Shown here: positions 18,349-26,982 of the stretch, piece after piece | Layout: each line of letters starts with the position of its first letter | Numbering within the stretch: the stretch's first letter is position 1 | Source of the DNA: Oscillospiraceae bacterium | GTDB lineage: Bacteria; Bacillota; Clostridia; Oscillospirales; Ruminococcaceae | Length of the DNA stretch: 64,000 nt | Direction: 5' to 3' | Assembly (NCBI GenBank): GCA_017472735.1 | Contig: JAFUOD010000007.1 | Span: 62,001 to 126,000 of the forward strand | The notes under the pieces: model-generated | What the model saw: only the letters and a program-made list of their open reading frames with translations | Databases searched by the model: none | What the model was told of the DNA's origin: nothing | Made by a program: the position numbers and the translations under genes

Positions 18349-20276
18349 ACGGATTCATTCCCGTTTCCCGTGCAGATATGATCGAGCGCGGAATTGAGCA
18401 ATTAGACTTTGTTTATATTTTGGGTGACGCTTATGTTGATCACCCCAGCTTTGGCGCGGCTATAATTACCCGTGTGCTCGAGCACAACGGTTTTACTGTC
18501 GGCATTATCGCACAGCCCGATTGGCATAAGGATTCTGACTTTTTGCGGCTTGGCGTGCCTAAGCTTGGCTTTTTGGTTTCAGCAGGCAACATCGACTCGA
18601 TGGTCGCGCATTACAGCGTCGCTAAAAGACGCCGTGACTTCGATGCATACTCTGCCGGCAACAAAGCAGGCAAGCGCCCCGACAGAGCCGTGATCGTATA
18701 TTCAAATATCCTGCGAAGACTTTGCCCCGATACTCCCATTTTGATCGGAGGGTTAGAGGCTTCACTCCGCCGTTTCGCCCATTACGACTATTGGGATGAT
18801 ACCGTTCGTCCCTCTGTTCTTCTAGATTCAAAGGCTGATATCTTAATGTTCGGCATGAGCGAAAACTGTATTGTCGAGCTTGCAAACCGCCTTAGAGCAG
18901 GTGAGAGTATTAAAGATATAAGAGATGTAAGAGGTACATGCTATCTATGTCCTACTGTTGAAACACCGTTTGGTGCTGTTGAGTGCCCCTCTTACGAAAT
19001 GGTCTCAACAAATAAAGAAATGTATGCCAAGGCCTGCCGCATTCAATATGACCAGCAAGACGAGGTTTACGGCAAAACTGTTATTCAGCGCCATGGCAGC
19101 ATGATGCTTGTTCAGAACCCTGTGCCCTACGCTTTAACGACCGAGGAGCTGGACGAAGTATTCTCGCTTCCATATATGCGCGCATATCACCCCATGTATG
19201 AAAAAGAGGGCGGCGTACCTTCGATCGAAGAGGTTCAGTTCTCGATCACTCATAATCGTGGCTGCTTCGGCTTTTGCAATTTCTGTTCAATTGCCTTGCA
19301 CCAGGGCAGAAAGATTTCTGTAAGAAGCGAAGAATCCATTTTAAAAGAGGCTGAGCTTTTAACAAAAATGCCTAACTTCAAAGGTTACATTCACGATGTC
19401 GGCGGCCCTACCGCAAACTTTAGGCATGTTTCCTGCCAAAAACAGCTTAAGCTCGGTCTGTGTAAGGGCAAAAAGTGCTTAGCACCTGCTCCTTGCCCTA
19501 ATTTAGAGGTTGACCACACCGAGTATATAGATATCCTTCGCAAGCTCAGGGCGGTTAAAGGCGTTAAAAAGGTCTTTATCCGTTCGGGCATTCGTTACGA
19601 CTATCTTATCGAGGATAAGGATGACGAGTTTATTAACGAGCTTATTAAGCACCACGTAAGCGGTCAGCTTAAGGTTGCGCCCGAGCATTGCTCGGCACAG
19701 GTTTTAGATAAAATGGGCAAGCCCCACATCGAGGCTTATAAGCGCTTTCAGAAGAAGTTTTACGAAATTACAGGTAAAATAGGAAAAGAGCAGTATCTTG
19801 TGCCTTACCTTATGTCTTCACATCCGGGTAGCACAATTAAAGACGCTATCGACCTCGCCTGCTTCTTGAAAGAAAACAACATCCGTCCCGAACAGGTGCA
19901 GGATTTCTATCCTACGCCTGGAACGATTTCAACTTGTATGTTCTATACAGGTCTCGACCCTTACACTATGCAGCCGGTTTATGTTGCCAAAACCTCGGAG
20001 GAAAAATCGGCTCAGCGTGCTCTGCTTCAATATTTCATGCCCAAAAACCAACGCAGAATTATTGAGATTTTAGAAAAAGCAGGCAGACGCGACCTTATCG
20101 GTAACACAAAAGAGTGTTTGGTCAAGCCTGATAATGAATATCTTTTAAAACAGCAGAAGTCAAAACAGTCTAACTCCAAAGGTAACAGCAAAAACACAAC
20201 CTCAAACCGCAAAGGCGGCACAAGCAACCGCTTAGGAGGAAACAATGGCAAAAAGGCGAAAAAAACAAAGCGATAG
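18345..20276 (+). CDS. YgiQ family radical SAM protein
   Basis: A 643-residue radical SAM enzyme of the YgiQ family, whose substrate is not established. The N-terminal domain resembles a B12-binding-like fold (DFVYILGDAYVDHPSFG). The radical SAM CxxxCxxC is GCFGFCNFC (C307, C311, C314). A C-terminal lysine/serine/asparagine-rich tail of about 45 residues is low-complexity and probably disordered. The start at 18345 overlaps the ftsK stop (ATGA) and follows GAGGAGGATAT; a longer frame upstream from 18273 lies inside ftsK and is not needed. The 3' end overlaps the next gene by 32 bp. Family assignment is firm. Confidence 0.9.
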   Translation: MNGFIPVSRADMIERGIEQLDFVYILGDAYVDHPSFGAAIITRVLEHNGFTVGIIAQPDWHKDSDFLRLGVPKLGFLVSAGNIDSMVAHYSVAKRRRDFDAYSAGNKAGKRPDRAVIVYSNILRRLCPDTPILIGGLEASLRRFAHYDYWDDTVRPSVLLDSKADILMFGMSENCIVELANRLRAGESIKDIRDVRGTCYLCPTVETPFGAVECPSYEMVSTNKEMYAKACRIQYDQQDEVYGKTVIQRHGSMMLVQNPVPYALTTEELDEVFSLPYMRAYHPMYEKEGGVPSIEEVQFSITHNRGCFGFCNFCSIALHQGRKISVRSEESILKEAELLTKMPNFKGYIHDVGGPTANFRHVSCQKQLKLGLCKGKKCLAPAPCPNLEVDHTEYIDILRKLRAVKGVKKVFIRSGIRYDYLIEDKDDEFINELIKHHVSGQLKVAPEHCSAQVLDKMGKPHIEAYKRFQKKFYEITGKIGKEQYLVPYLMSSHPGSTIKDAIDLACFLKENNIRPEQVQDFYPTPGTISTCMFYTGLDPYTMQPVYVAKTSEEKSAQRALLQYFMPKNQRRIIEILEKAGRRDLIGNTKECLVKPDNEYLLKQQKSKQSNSKGNSKNTTSNRKGGTSNRLGGNNGKKAKKTKR

Positions 20277-21165
20277 TTTCACCAAGGTTTTAACGGTCAT
20301 AACATTAATAATCGCAGTAATTCTTGTACTTCATGATAAAGGCGTAATCACTATCCCATTTCTTAACCAAGATGAGCAAGAGATCGAGTTTGTTGCCGAC
20401 GGTAATGCAAAAGTCCATTTTATTAACGTAGGGCAGGGTGACTGTGAACTGATAATTTCGGATGACGGCAAAACCATGCTTATCGACTCGGGCGAGGCTG
20501 AATACGGCGCAACTGTAGTTAATTACCTTAAAAATCTTGGCATAAATCACCTCGATTATGTAATTGCAACCCACCCTCATTCCGACCATATTGGCGGGCT
20601 TTCAACAGTTATTCTTTCCGATATCACCGTCGGCAGAATAATTGTTCCCCGAATAAACGATGAATTTGTGCCCACGACCCGAACCTATGAAGGCTTTTTA
20701 GATTCGGTTGCCGATAAAGGTTACAAACTTTCAGCTGCTAAAACCGAAACCTTTGAATTCGGCAAGGGCACGATCTCAATCTATATGACCGATTATGACG
20801 GCGATAATTTGAACAATTATTCAGTTGTTACAAGGTTCGATTTTGGCAACTCCTCATTCCTTTTCACGGGTGATATGGAGGCTCAGACAGAAAAAACGCT
20901 GATCATGGTCGGCCATGATGTAAATGTCGATGTATTAAAGGTCGGTCATCACGGCTCGAATACATCATCGTGCGAGGAGTTTTTAAATGTTGTAACCCCC
21001 GATTACTGTGTTATCGAATGCGGGGATAACAGTTATAATCACCCTCATTCAGATACAGTAAAGCGACTGAAAGGCTATACAGACATTATTCTAAGAACAG
21101 ACATCAACGGTGATGTTGTTTTCACGACAGACGGCAACGTCATTGAATACATAACGGAGAAATAA
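20245..21165 (+). CDS. ComEC/Rec2-like metallo-beta-lactamase-fold hydrolase
   Basis: A 306-residue protein with an N-terminal membrane segment (about residues 13-28) and one metallo-beta-lactamase domain of the type found at the C-terminus of ComEC. The metal motif THPHSDHIGG starts near residue 108, with more ligands at FTGDME and KVGHHGS, then NHPH. The opening FINVGQGDCELII is characteristic. It lacks the transmembrane competence domain, so it is a stand-alone extracytoplasmic hydrolase (nuclease-like or of unknown substrate) and not the uptake channel. It starts inside the ygiQ end with RBS TAGGAGG and is followed 1 bp later by a DUF3006 gene, its usual companion. Confidence 0.87.
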   Translation: MAKRRKKQSDSFTKVLTVITLIIAVILVLHDKGVITIPFLNQDEQEIEFVADGNAKVHFINVGQGDCELIISDDGKTMLIDSGEAEYGATVVNYLKNLGINHLDYVIATHPHSDHIGGLSTVILSDITVGRIIVPRINDEFVPTTRTYEGFLDSVADKGYKLSAAKTETFEFGKGTISIYMTDYDGDNLNNYSVVTRFDFGNSSFLFTGDMEAQTEKTLIMVGHDVNVDVLKVGHHGSNTSSCEEFLNVVTPDYCVIECGDNSYNHPHSDTVKRLKGYTDIILRTDINGDVVFTTDGNVIEYITEK

Positions 21166-21166
21166 A

Positions 21167-21382
21167 ATGGAACTTATAATTGACAGAATCGAATCTGATA
21201 TCGCAGTTTGCGAGAATATAGACAGAACTATGGTAGATATTCCGCTTTTCTTACTGCCCGAGGGAGTAAAAGCAGGCGACGTGATCTCTAAAAACGAGCT
21301 TGGCGAATATGTAATCGACAGTGACAAAACTCTTGAAAGAAAGCAAAGAATCAAGAGACTTCTTAACAACTTGTGGGAGTAA
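21167..21382 (+). CDS. DUF3006 family protein
   Basis: A 71-residue soluble protein of unknown function. MELIIDRIESDIAVCE, then VDIPLFLLPEGVKAGDV and a basic C-terminal helix, match the DUF3006 pattern of a small beta-barrel-like domain. It begins one base after the stop of the ComEC-like hydrolase, with its ribosome-binding site (CGGAG) inside the end of that gene. This pairing recurs in Firmicutes and suggests a shared job, but none has been shown. A 28-bp gap separates it from the RpiR regulator. Confidence 0.82.
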   Translation: MELIIDRIESDIAVCENIDRTMVDIPLFLLPEGVKAGDVISKNELGEYVIDSDKTLERKQRIKRLLNNLWE

Positions 21383-21410
21383 GCGACTGCTGAGAGAGGA
21401 CGTAAAAACT

Positions 21411-22283
21411 ATGAATAACGACTTGTTTTCGCTTATAAACGAATGGATGCCTAAAGTATCAAAGGGCCACAAAAAAATAGCGCAGTATATTCTTGTGCAT
21501 TACGATAAAGCGGCGTTTATGACCGCTGCAAAGCTTGGCGAAACTGTGGGCGTCAGCGAATCTACGGTTGTAAGATTCGCTTCAGAGCTTGGCTTTGACG
21601 GTTACCCCGGATTACAAAAAGCGCTTCAGGACGCAATGCGCAACAAGCTTACTGCTGTTCAACGAATCGAAGTATCACTTGACCAGATTAAAGACGGCGA
21701 GGTTTTTAGAAATGTTTTAATGCACGATATCGAGCACATTCGCCACACTTTAGAAGAAACTGCAATGGCTGATTTTGACAATGCAGTTGATTGTATTGTC
21801 AATGCCGAGCATGTTTATGTTATGGGCATCCGAAGCTCGGCAGCGCTTGCATCGTTTATGAGCTATTATTTTAAGCTTATGCTTCCGAATGTTACCTTGG
21901 TTCAGACAGGCAGCCGAAGCGAGCTTTATGAACAGCTTATGCGTTTAAACAGTAAAGATGTTTTAATCGGTATTTCTTTCCCTAGATATTCGAAACAAAC
22001 TGTTCACGCAATATCTTACGCTAACAAAAAAGGCGCAAAGTCTATTGCAATTACCGATAGTATAGAATCTCCCATTGCAAACGGCGCCGACAGCGTTCTT
22101 ATCGCCAGAAGTGATATGGTCTCATTTGTAGATTCTTTAGTAGCACCGTTAAGCTTGATAAACGCGCTTATTGTTGCGGTTTCCATCAAGAATAAAGAGG
22201 TTGTAGCCAACAACTTTGCCATGCTCGAGGAAATTTGGGATGAGTATGACGTATATCAGAAAAACGGAGACAAAAACCGATGA
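21411..22283 (+). CDS. MurR/RpiR family transcriptional regulator
   Basis: A 290-residue one-component regulator. The N-terminal HTH_6 domain (residues about 1-75) includes VSKGHKKIAQYILVHYDKAAFMTAAKLGE and VSESTVVRFASELGF. The C-terminal SIS domain (about 120-260, with VYVMGIRSSAALASFM and LIGISFPRYSKQTVHAI) senses a sugar phosphate. I start it at ATG 21411 after AGAGAGGAC; the longer frame from 21321 overlaps DUF3006 and adds unrelated sequence. The stop overlaps the next gene (ATGA). No sugar catabolic genes are adjacent, so its regulon is not evident. Confidence 0.88.
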   Translation: MNNDLFSLINEWMPKVSKGHKKIAQYILVHYDKAAFMTAAKLGETVGVSESTVVRFASELGFDGYPGLQKALQDAMRNKLTAVQRIEVSLDQIKDGEVFRNVLMHDIEHIRHTLEETAMADFDNAVDCIVNAEHVYVMGIRSSAALASFMSYYFKLMLPNVTLVQTGSRSELYEQLMRLNSKDVLIGISFPRYSKQTVHAISYANKKGAKSIAITDSIESPIANGADSVLIARSDMVSFVDSLVAPLSLINALIVAVSIKNKEVVANNFAMLEEIWDEYDVYQKNGDKNR

Positions 22284-23524
22284 GAGCTGATACTGTTATC
22301 ATCGGCGGCGGGGCAGCCGGATTATTCGCCGCTTGCGAGCTTTCGCGTTGCCGCAAGAATGTTATTGTGCTTGAACCTAATGCCAAGCTTGGCAGAAAGC
22401 TTCGCATAACAGGCAAGGGCAGGTGCAATGTTACCAACAACTGCGACATCGAAACCGTCTTAAAGAACATCCCCAAGAATCCGAGATTTTTATACAGTGC
22501 TCTTAACTTGCTTTCTCCTACCGATGTCATATACTGGTTCGAGGAGCATGGCGTGCCTCTTAAGACCGAGCGCGGCAACCGCGTTTTTCCCGTAAGCGAT
22601 AAAGCCGACGACATTGCAGACGCAATGGTTTTACAGTGCAAAAAGTTTCACGTGAAGTTCATTAAAGATAAAGCTTGCGAGCTTATTTTAGACGATGGTG
22701 TTTTAATAGGCGTTAAAGGTGAGAGCGATGAATATTTCGCTCAAAACGTTATAATTGCAACAGGAGGGAAGTCCTACCCAAAAACCGGCTCGACCGGTGA
22801 CGGATACCGCCTTGCCGAAAGTGTCGGACACTCTGTAACTCAAATCAAGCCCTCACTTGTTCCTATTGTCACGCACGAGCGCTTTGTTTGCGAGCTTACC
22901 GACCTCACACTTAAAAACGTAACGCTTTCTCTTTATGACAGCAAAAAGAAATCGCCCCTGTTTTCAGAAATCGGCGAGCTTAGCTTTATGCCTTATGGAG
23001 TTGCGGGTCCGCTTAGCTTGTCGGCTTCGTGCTTAATTAAAACCGATGCTTTGTCTGACCGCAGATACACTCTTGTTATCGATTTAAAGCCGGGTTTAAC
23101 TTTAGAACAGCTTGATGCCCGCATTTTGCGCGACTTCGGTGAAGCACCTACTTTGGCTTTTATGGATTCGTTGGGTAAGCTTTTGCCAAGATCATTGATT
23201 CCCGTAATTGTAGATTTATCGAAAATTCCGCCGCTAAAGCCTGTTAATCAGGTCACGCGTGAGGAAAGGTCGGCACTTGTTAATCTTCTAAAAAATCTTA
23301 AGCTTACCCCAACCGACTTAAGACCTATAGATGAAGCAATTATAACAAGCGGCGGCATTAATGTTAAAGAAATCAATCCTGCAACAATGGAATCGAAAAT
23401 TATTGACGGTTTATATTTTGCAGGCGAAATTATAGATTGCGACGGCTATACGGGCGGGTTTAATCTGCAAATAGCCTTTTCAACAGCATACTGCGCCGCT
23501 AAAGCAATTTGCGGCGAATGGTAA
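22280..23524 (+). CDS. HI0933/YhiN (BaiN-like) FAD-dependent oxidoreductase
   Basis: A 414-residue flavoprotein of the HI0933-like family. The N-terminal dinucleotide fold reads VIIGGGAAGLFAACEL, followed by GRKLRITGKGRCNVTN, a family hallmark. The C-terminal FAD contact is GLYFAGEIIDCDGYTGGFNLQ. Some relatives (BaiN) reduce bile-acid intermediates, but most have no known substrate; I do not assign one. It starts within the stop of the RpiR gene (ATGA), so the two are coupled, and is followed 13 bp later by the cmk-plsC fusion. Length normal. Confidence 0.87.
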   Translation: MRADTVIIGGGAAGLFAACELSRCRKNVIVLEPNAKLGRKLRITGKGRCNVTNNCDIETVLKNIPKNPRFLYSALNLLSPTDVIYWFEEHGVPLKTERGNRVFPVSDKADDIADAMVLQCKKFHVKFIKDKACELILDDGVLIGVKGESDEYFAQNVIIATGGKSYPKTGSTGDGYRLAESVGHSVTQIKPSLVPIVTHERFVCELTDLTLKNVTLSLYDSKKKSPLFSEIGELSFMPYGVAGPLSLSASCLIKTDALSDRRYTLVIDLKPGLTLEQLDARILRDFGEAPTLAFMDSLGKLLPRSLIPVIVDLSKIPPLKPVNQVTREERSALVNLLKNLKLTPTDLRPIDEAIITSGGINVKEINPATMESKIIDGLYFAGEIIDCDGYTGGFNLQIAFSTAYCAAKAICGEW

Positions 23525-23537
23525 AGGAGAGATTAAA

Positions 23538-24839
23538 ATGGGAATAAACTGTGCGCTTGACGGACCAAGCGGTGCCGGAAAATCGACTGTTGCAAAGGCG
23601 GTTGCCAAAGAGCTTGGCTTCGTTTATGTCGATACAGGTGCTTTATACAGAGCAATCGGGCTTTATGCCGCAAGACAGGGCGCCTGCACCACATCTGCCC
23701 AAGAGGTTGTGCCGCTTTTAAGCGATATTAACGTTGAGCTAAAATATAACGAGGGCACTCAAATCGTTTTACTTAATGGTGAGGACGTATCTAAAGCTAT
23801 TCGCGTTAACGAGATTTCAATGGCGGCTTCGAATGTATCCGCCATTCCCGAGGTCAGGTCGTTTTTACTTGATTTGCAGCGTGATATTGCCGCAAAGAAC
23901 GACATTATCATGGACGGCAGAGATATTGGCACCGTTATTTTACCGAATGCCGATGTTAAGGTGTTTATGACTGCCTCTGCCGAGGAACGCGCAGACCGCA
24001 GATATAAAGAGCTTATTGAAAAAGGTCAGGACGTTACATATGATGAGATATTAAATGATATCAATCAGCGTGACTATAACGATTCTCACCGTGCAACAGC
24101 TCCTCTTAAAAAAGCTGATGACGCAATTGAGCTTGACACATCTAACATGAGTATCGACGAGGTTGTTGAGGCTATTTCAAATATTATCAAAGAGAAAACC
24201 GTAAAGCCCGTTGCCCCTGTTGAAATGAAAAAGGTTAAATGGACATTAGGGCTTGTTTTATATGCTATTGTTAGATTTATTGTAGCTATTCCTGTTTACA
24301 TCTGCTTTAATATTAAAATCGAGGGTAAAGAAAACATTCCTCATGCAGGAGGCATGGTCGTTGCCTCTAACCACCGCACATGGTTCGATCCGATAATGAT
24401 CGGTATGTGCATCATTAAGCCCGGAGCTTACATGGCAAAAGAGGAATTGTTCAAGAACAAGCTTTTGGGTGTGCTTTTAAAAATCCTTCAAGCTTTCCCT
24501 GTTTCAAGAGGAAGTGCCGACCGTGCGCCCTTAGATAAAGCTGTTGACTATGTTGACCGTGGCTTCAATCTCGTTCTTTTCCCCGAGGGTACACGCTCTA
24601 AAGACGGCAGTCTCGGCAAACCTAAAAGCGGTGTTGCATATGTTGCATCAATTTCGGGTGCTCCTGTTTGCCCGGTAGGTATCTTGTTTGAGGGTAAGCT
24701 TCGCTTCCGTTCAAAAATCACCATTCGCTTTGGTGCACCCATTTCGCCCGATGAAATTAAGATCGAAAAAATGTCTGCCCGTGAAATGCACAAGGTTCGT
24801 GACAGAATTTACGGTGCAATAGGGGACTTGCTTAAATGA
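23538..24839 (+). CDS. cmk-plsC: Fused cytidylate kinase and 1-acylglycerol-3-phosphate acyltransferase
   Basis: A 433-residue fusion. Residues 1-220 are cytidylate kinase (CMP/dCMP to CDP/dCDP): Walker A GPSGAGKST at 9-17, then VDTGALYRA and DGRDIGTVI. Residues about 235-433 are a PlsC acyltransferase that makes phosphatidic acid, with NHRTWFD (NHx4D) near residue 278 and FPEGTRSKDG near 349; a hydrophobic segment (about 240-262) links the halves and should bring the protein to the membrane. In many Clostridia cmk and plsC are neighbours before ispH; here they share one frame with no stop between. The stop overlaps the ispH start (ATGA). Both domain calls are firm. Confidence 0.92.
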   Translation: MGINCALDGPSGAGKSTVAKAVAKELGFVYVDTGALYRAIGLYAARQGACTTSAQEVVPLLSDINVELKYNEGTQIVLLNGEDVSKAIRVNEISMAASNVSAIPEVRSFLLDLQRDIAAKNDIIMDGRDIGTVILPNADVKVFMTASAEERADRRYKELIEKGQDVTYDEILNDINQRDYNDSHRATAPLKKADDAIELDTSNMSIDEVVEAISNIIKEKTVKPVAPVEMKKVKWTLGLVLYAIVRFIVAIPVYICFNIKIEGKENIPHAGGMVVASNHRTWFDPIMIGMCIIKPGAYMAKEELFKNKLLGVLLKILQAFPVSRGSADRAPLDKAVDYVDRGFNLVLFPEGTRSKDGSLGKPKSGVAYVASISGAPVCPVGILFEGKLRFRSKITIRFGAPISPDEIKIEKMSAREMHKVRDRIYGAIGDLLK

Positions 24840-26809
24840 ATGAATTTGTAAAAGTTGCGCAGTCCGCAGGCTTCTGTTTTGGCGTCGATAGAGCTGTAAA
24901 GCTTGCTTATGAAGCTGTGGAGAAATACAGCAGTGTTTATACTCTCGGTCCGATAATCCACAACCCAAACGTTGTTGCAGACCTTGAAAAAAACGGTGTC
25001 AAAGCAATCAACGACCTTTCGGGTGTTACAAGCGACGATACCGTCATCATTCGTTCCCACGGTGTTGGCAGAGATGTTTATGACGAGCTTAAAAGCATTG
25101 GCGCAGGTGTAATAGATGCTACATGTCCCTTTGTTTCAAAAATTCATCAAATTGTTAAACAACGTTCAGAAGCAGGGGATATTGTTGTTATAGCGGGTGA
25201 TAAGTCTCACCCCGAGGTGAAAGGAATATGCGGTCATTGCACGGGAGAGTACCATGTAATAGCAAATTCGGAAGAGTTTGTGGAACTTATGAGAAAAAAT
25301 TATGAAAATTGCAAAAAAGGTGTTGCAATTCTTTCACAAACCACTTATAATATAAAAATGTGGGAAAAGTGCATTTTAGCGGCTGAAATGTTTCCTAACG
25401 CAAAAGTATATAATACTGTTTGCTATGCGACATCTAAGCGACAGACAGAGGCGCAATCACTTTCAAGCGAATGTGATGTCATGATAATTGTTGGCGGGCG
25501 TTCAAGCTCGAATACAAAAAAGCTTTATGATATTTGTTCTTCACAAGGTAATTGCATCCTTGTTGAAAATGCCGCCGAACTTTCTGATTATGACTTTTCT
25601 CATTACAGATCCGCAGGGATCTCTGCCGGCGCATCAACTCCGGCGTATATCATTAAGGAGGTACAGAAAACCATGACTGAAATTCTGACAAATGAAGAGG
25701 AGTTCAATTTTGAAGAAGCGATTGAACAGACCTTCAAGAAAATATATACCGGAAAGAGAGTAAGCGGCATAGTAACTGCTGTTAACAGCACAGAAGTTAT
25801 CGTTGATATCGGCACTAAGCACACCGGATATATTCCTTCATCCGAGCTTTCGAGCGACCCCACAGCCAAGGCTAACGAGGTTGTAAGCGTAGGCGATGAG
25901 ATCGACGTAATCGTAACCAAGATCAACGACGTAGAGGGTATTGTTACCCTTTCCAAGAAGCAGGTTGACGCTCAGAAGGGCTACGACGATGTTAAGAAGG
26001 CTGCTGAAGACGGCACCGTTCTTACAGGTGTTGTTACCAATGTAATCAAGGGCGGTGTTATCGTTGTTTGCAACGGTATGCGTGTATTCGTTCCCGCTTC
26101 TCAGACAGGCGTTAAGGCTGACGGCGACCTTAACTCCTTGCTTAAAACAACCGTAAGCTTCAAGGTAATCGAGCTTAACGAGCAGAGAAAGAGAGCTGTC
26201 GGTTCCATAAGAAAGGTAGCTCAGGAAGAAAGAGCAGCAAAGAGAGCTAAGTTCTTTGAATCTTGCGAAGTTGGACAGACTGTTACTGGCGAAGTTAAGT
26301 CTATCACCGATTACGGCGTATTCGTTGACATCGGCGGCGTTGACGGTCTTGTAAGAAAGCTTGACCTTACATGGGCAAGAATCAAGCACCCCAGCGAAGT
26401 TGTTTCTGTTGGTGACAAGATCGAAGTTACCATTAAGGATATCGATAAGGAAACCGGCAAGGTTAGCCTTACTTACAAGAATCAGGCTGAAAATCCTTGG
26501 GAGATCTTCAAGAACAACTATGAACTCGGCCAGGTTGTTGAAGCTAAGATCGTTTCCATCACCAGCTTTGGTGCTTTCGCTCAGATCATTCCCGGTATCG
26601 ACGGTCTTATCCACATTTCTCAGATCGCTGACCAGAGAGTTAACAATGTTGCTGACTTCTTGACTGTTGGTCAGGTCGTTGAAGCTAAGATTACTGAATG
26701 TGACCTCGATAAGAAGCGCGTAAGTCTTTCTATGAGAGCTTTGCTTGCTCCTAGTGAAGAAGCAGCTGAAGAAGCTGTTGAAGAAACCGCTGAAGAAGCA
26801 GCTGAATAA
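24836..26809 (+). CDS. ispH-rpsA: Bifunctional IspH (HMBPP reductase) and ribosomal protein S1
   Basis: A 657-residue fusion known from Clostridia. Residues 1-285 are IspH, the last MEP-pathway enzyme, which reduces HMBPP to IPP and DMAPP; the [4Fe-4S] cysteines are C14 (AGFCFG), C97 (DATCPF) and C196 (VCYATS). Residues about 300-640 hold four S1 RNA-binding domains, for example GEVKSITDYGVFVDIGGVDG and EAKIVSITSFGAFAQI. The tail is an acidic EEAAEEA repeat. The S1 part may act as ribosomal protein S1 or as a general RNA binder. It is coupled to cmk-plsC and ends at a terminator. Base composition shows more C-ending, highly expressed codons in the S1 half. Confidence 0.95.
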   Translation: MNEFVKVAQSAGFCFGVDRAVKLAYEAVEKYSSVYTLGPIIHNPNVVADLEKNGVKAINDLSGVTSDDTVIIRSHGVGRDVYDELKSIGAGVIDATCPFVSKIHQIVKQRSEAGDIVVIAGDKSHPEVKGICGHCTGEYHVIANSEEFVELMRKNYENCKKGVAILSQTTYNIKMWEKCILAAEMFPNAKVYNTVCYATSKRQTEAQSLSSECDVMIIVGGRSSSNTKKLYDICSSQGNCILVENAAELSDYDFSHYRSAGISAGASTPAYIIKEVQKTMTEILTNEEEFNFEEAIEQTFKKIYTGKRVSGIVTAVNSTEVIVDIGTKHTGYIPSSELSSDPTAKANEVVSVGDEIDVIVTKINDVEGIVTLSKKQVDAQKGYDDVKKAAEDGTVLTGVVTNVIKGGVIVVCNGMRVFVPASQTGVKADGDLNSLLKTTVSFKVIELNEQRKRAVGSIRKVAQEERAAKRAKFFESCEVGQTVTGEVKSITDYGVFVDIGGVDGLVRKLDLTWARIKHPSEVVSVGDKIEVTIKDIDKETGKVSLTYKNQAENPWEIFKNNYELGQVVEAKIVSITSFGAFAQIIPGIDGLIHISQIADQRVNNVADFLTVGQVVEAKITECDLDKKRVSLSMRALLAPSEEAAEEAVEETAEEAAE

Positions 26810-26828
26810 TTCCTGTTCATAAATAAAT

Positions 26829-26857
26829 CGGCATGGAGAAAACCTCCGTGCCGCTTT
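26829..26857 (+). terminator. Intrinsic terminator after ispH-rpsA
   Basis: CGGCATGGAG pairs with CTCCGTGCCG (one G-T pair) around AAAAC, followed by CTTTTATTT. Confidence 0.8.
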
Positions 26858-26894
26858 TATTTGTTAAAGTTTGATTACAGATTTAAGTTTTCTC

Positions 26895-26923
26895 TTAACA
26901 AATCAAAAATTATGTGTTATAAT
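26895..26923 (+). promoter_or_regulatory. Sigma-A promoter for the class A PBP gene
   Basis: TTAACA, a 17-bp spacer and TATAAT, with an extended TGn just before the -10. The predicted transcription start near 26930 rules out the ATG at 26929 as the start codon of the PBP. Confidence 0.8.
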
Positions 26924-26982
26924 ATCAGTTGATATCAGCAAAAAACAGCTTATTTATCAATTGCACGAAAGGAGTGAAACGC

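Noticed and set aside
25838-26614. Minus-strand frame of 258 codons opposite the S1 part of ispH-rpsA
   Set aside because: Codon-bias artefact of a highly expressed gene.
26100-26720. Repeated sequence segments in ispH-rpsA (for example around GTTGTTGAAGCTAAGAT)
   Set aside because: They arise from homologous S1 domains and are not a separate repeat element.
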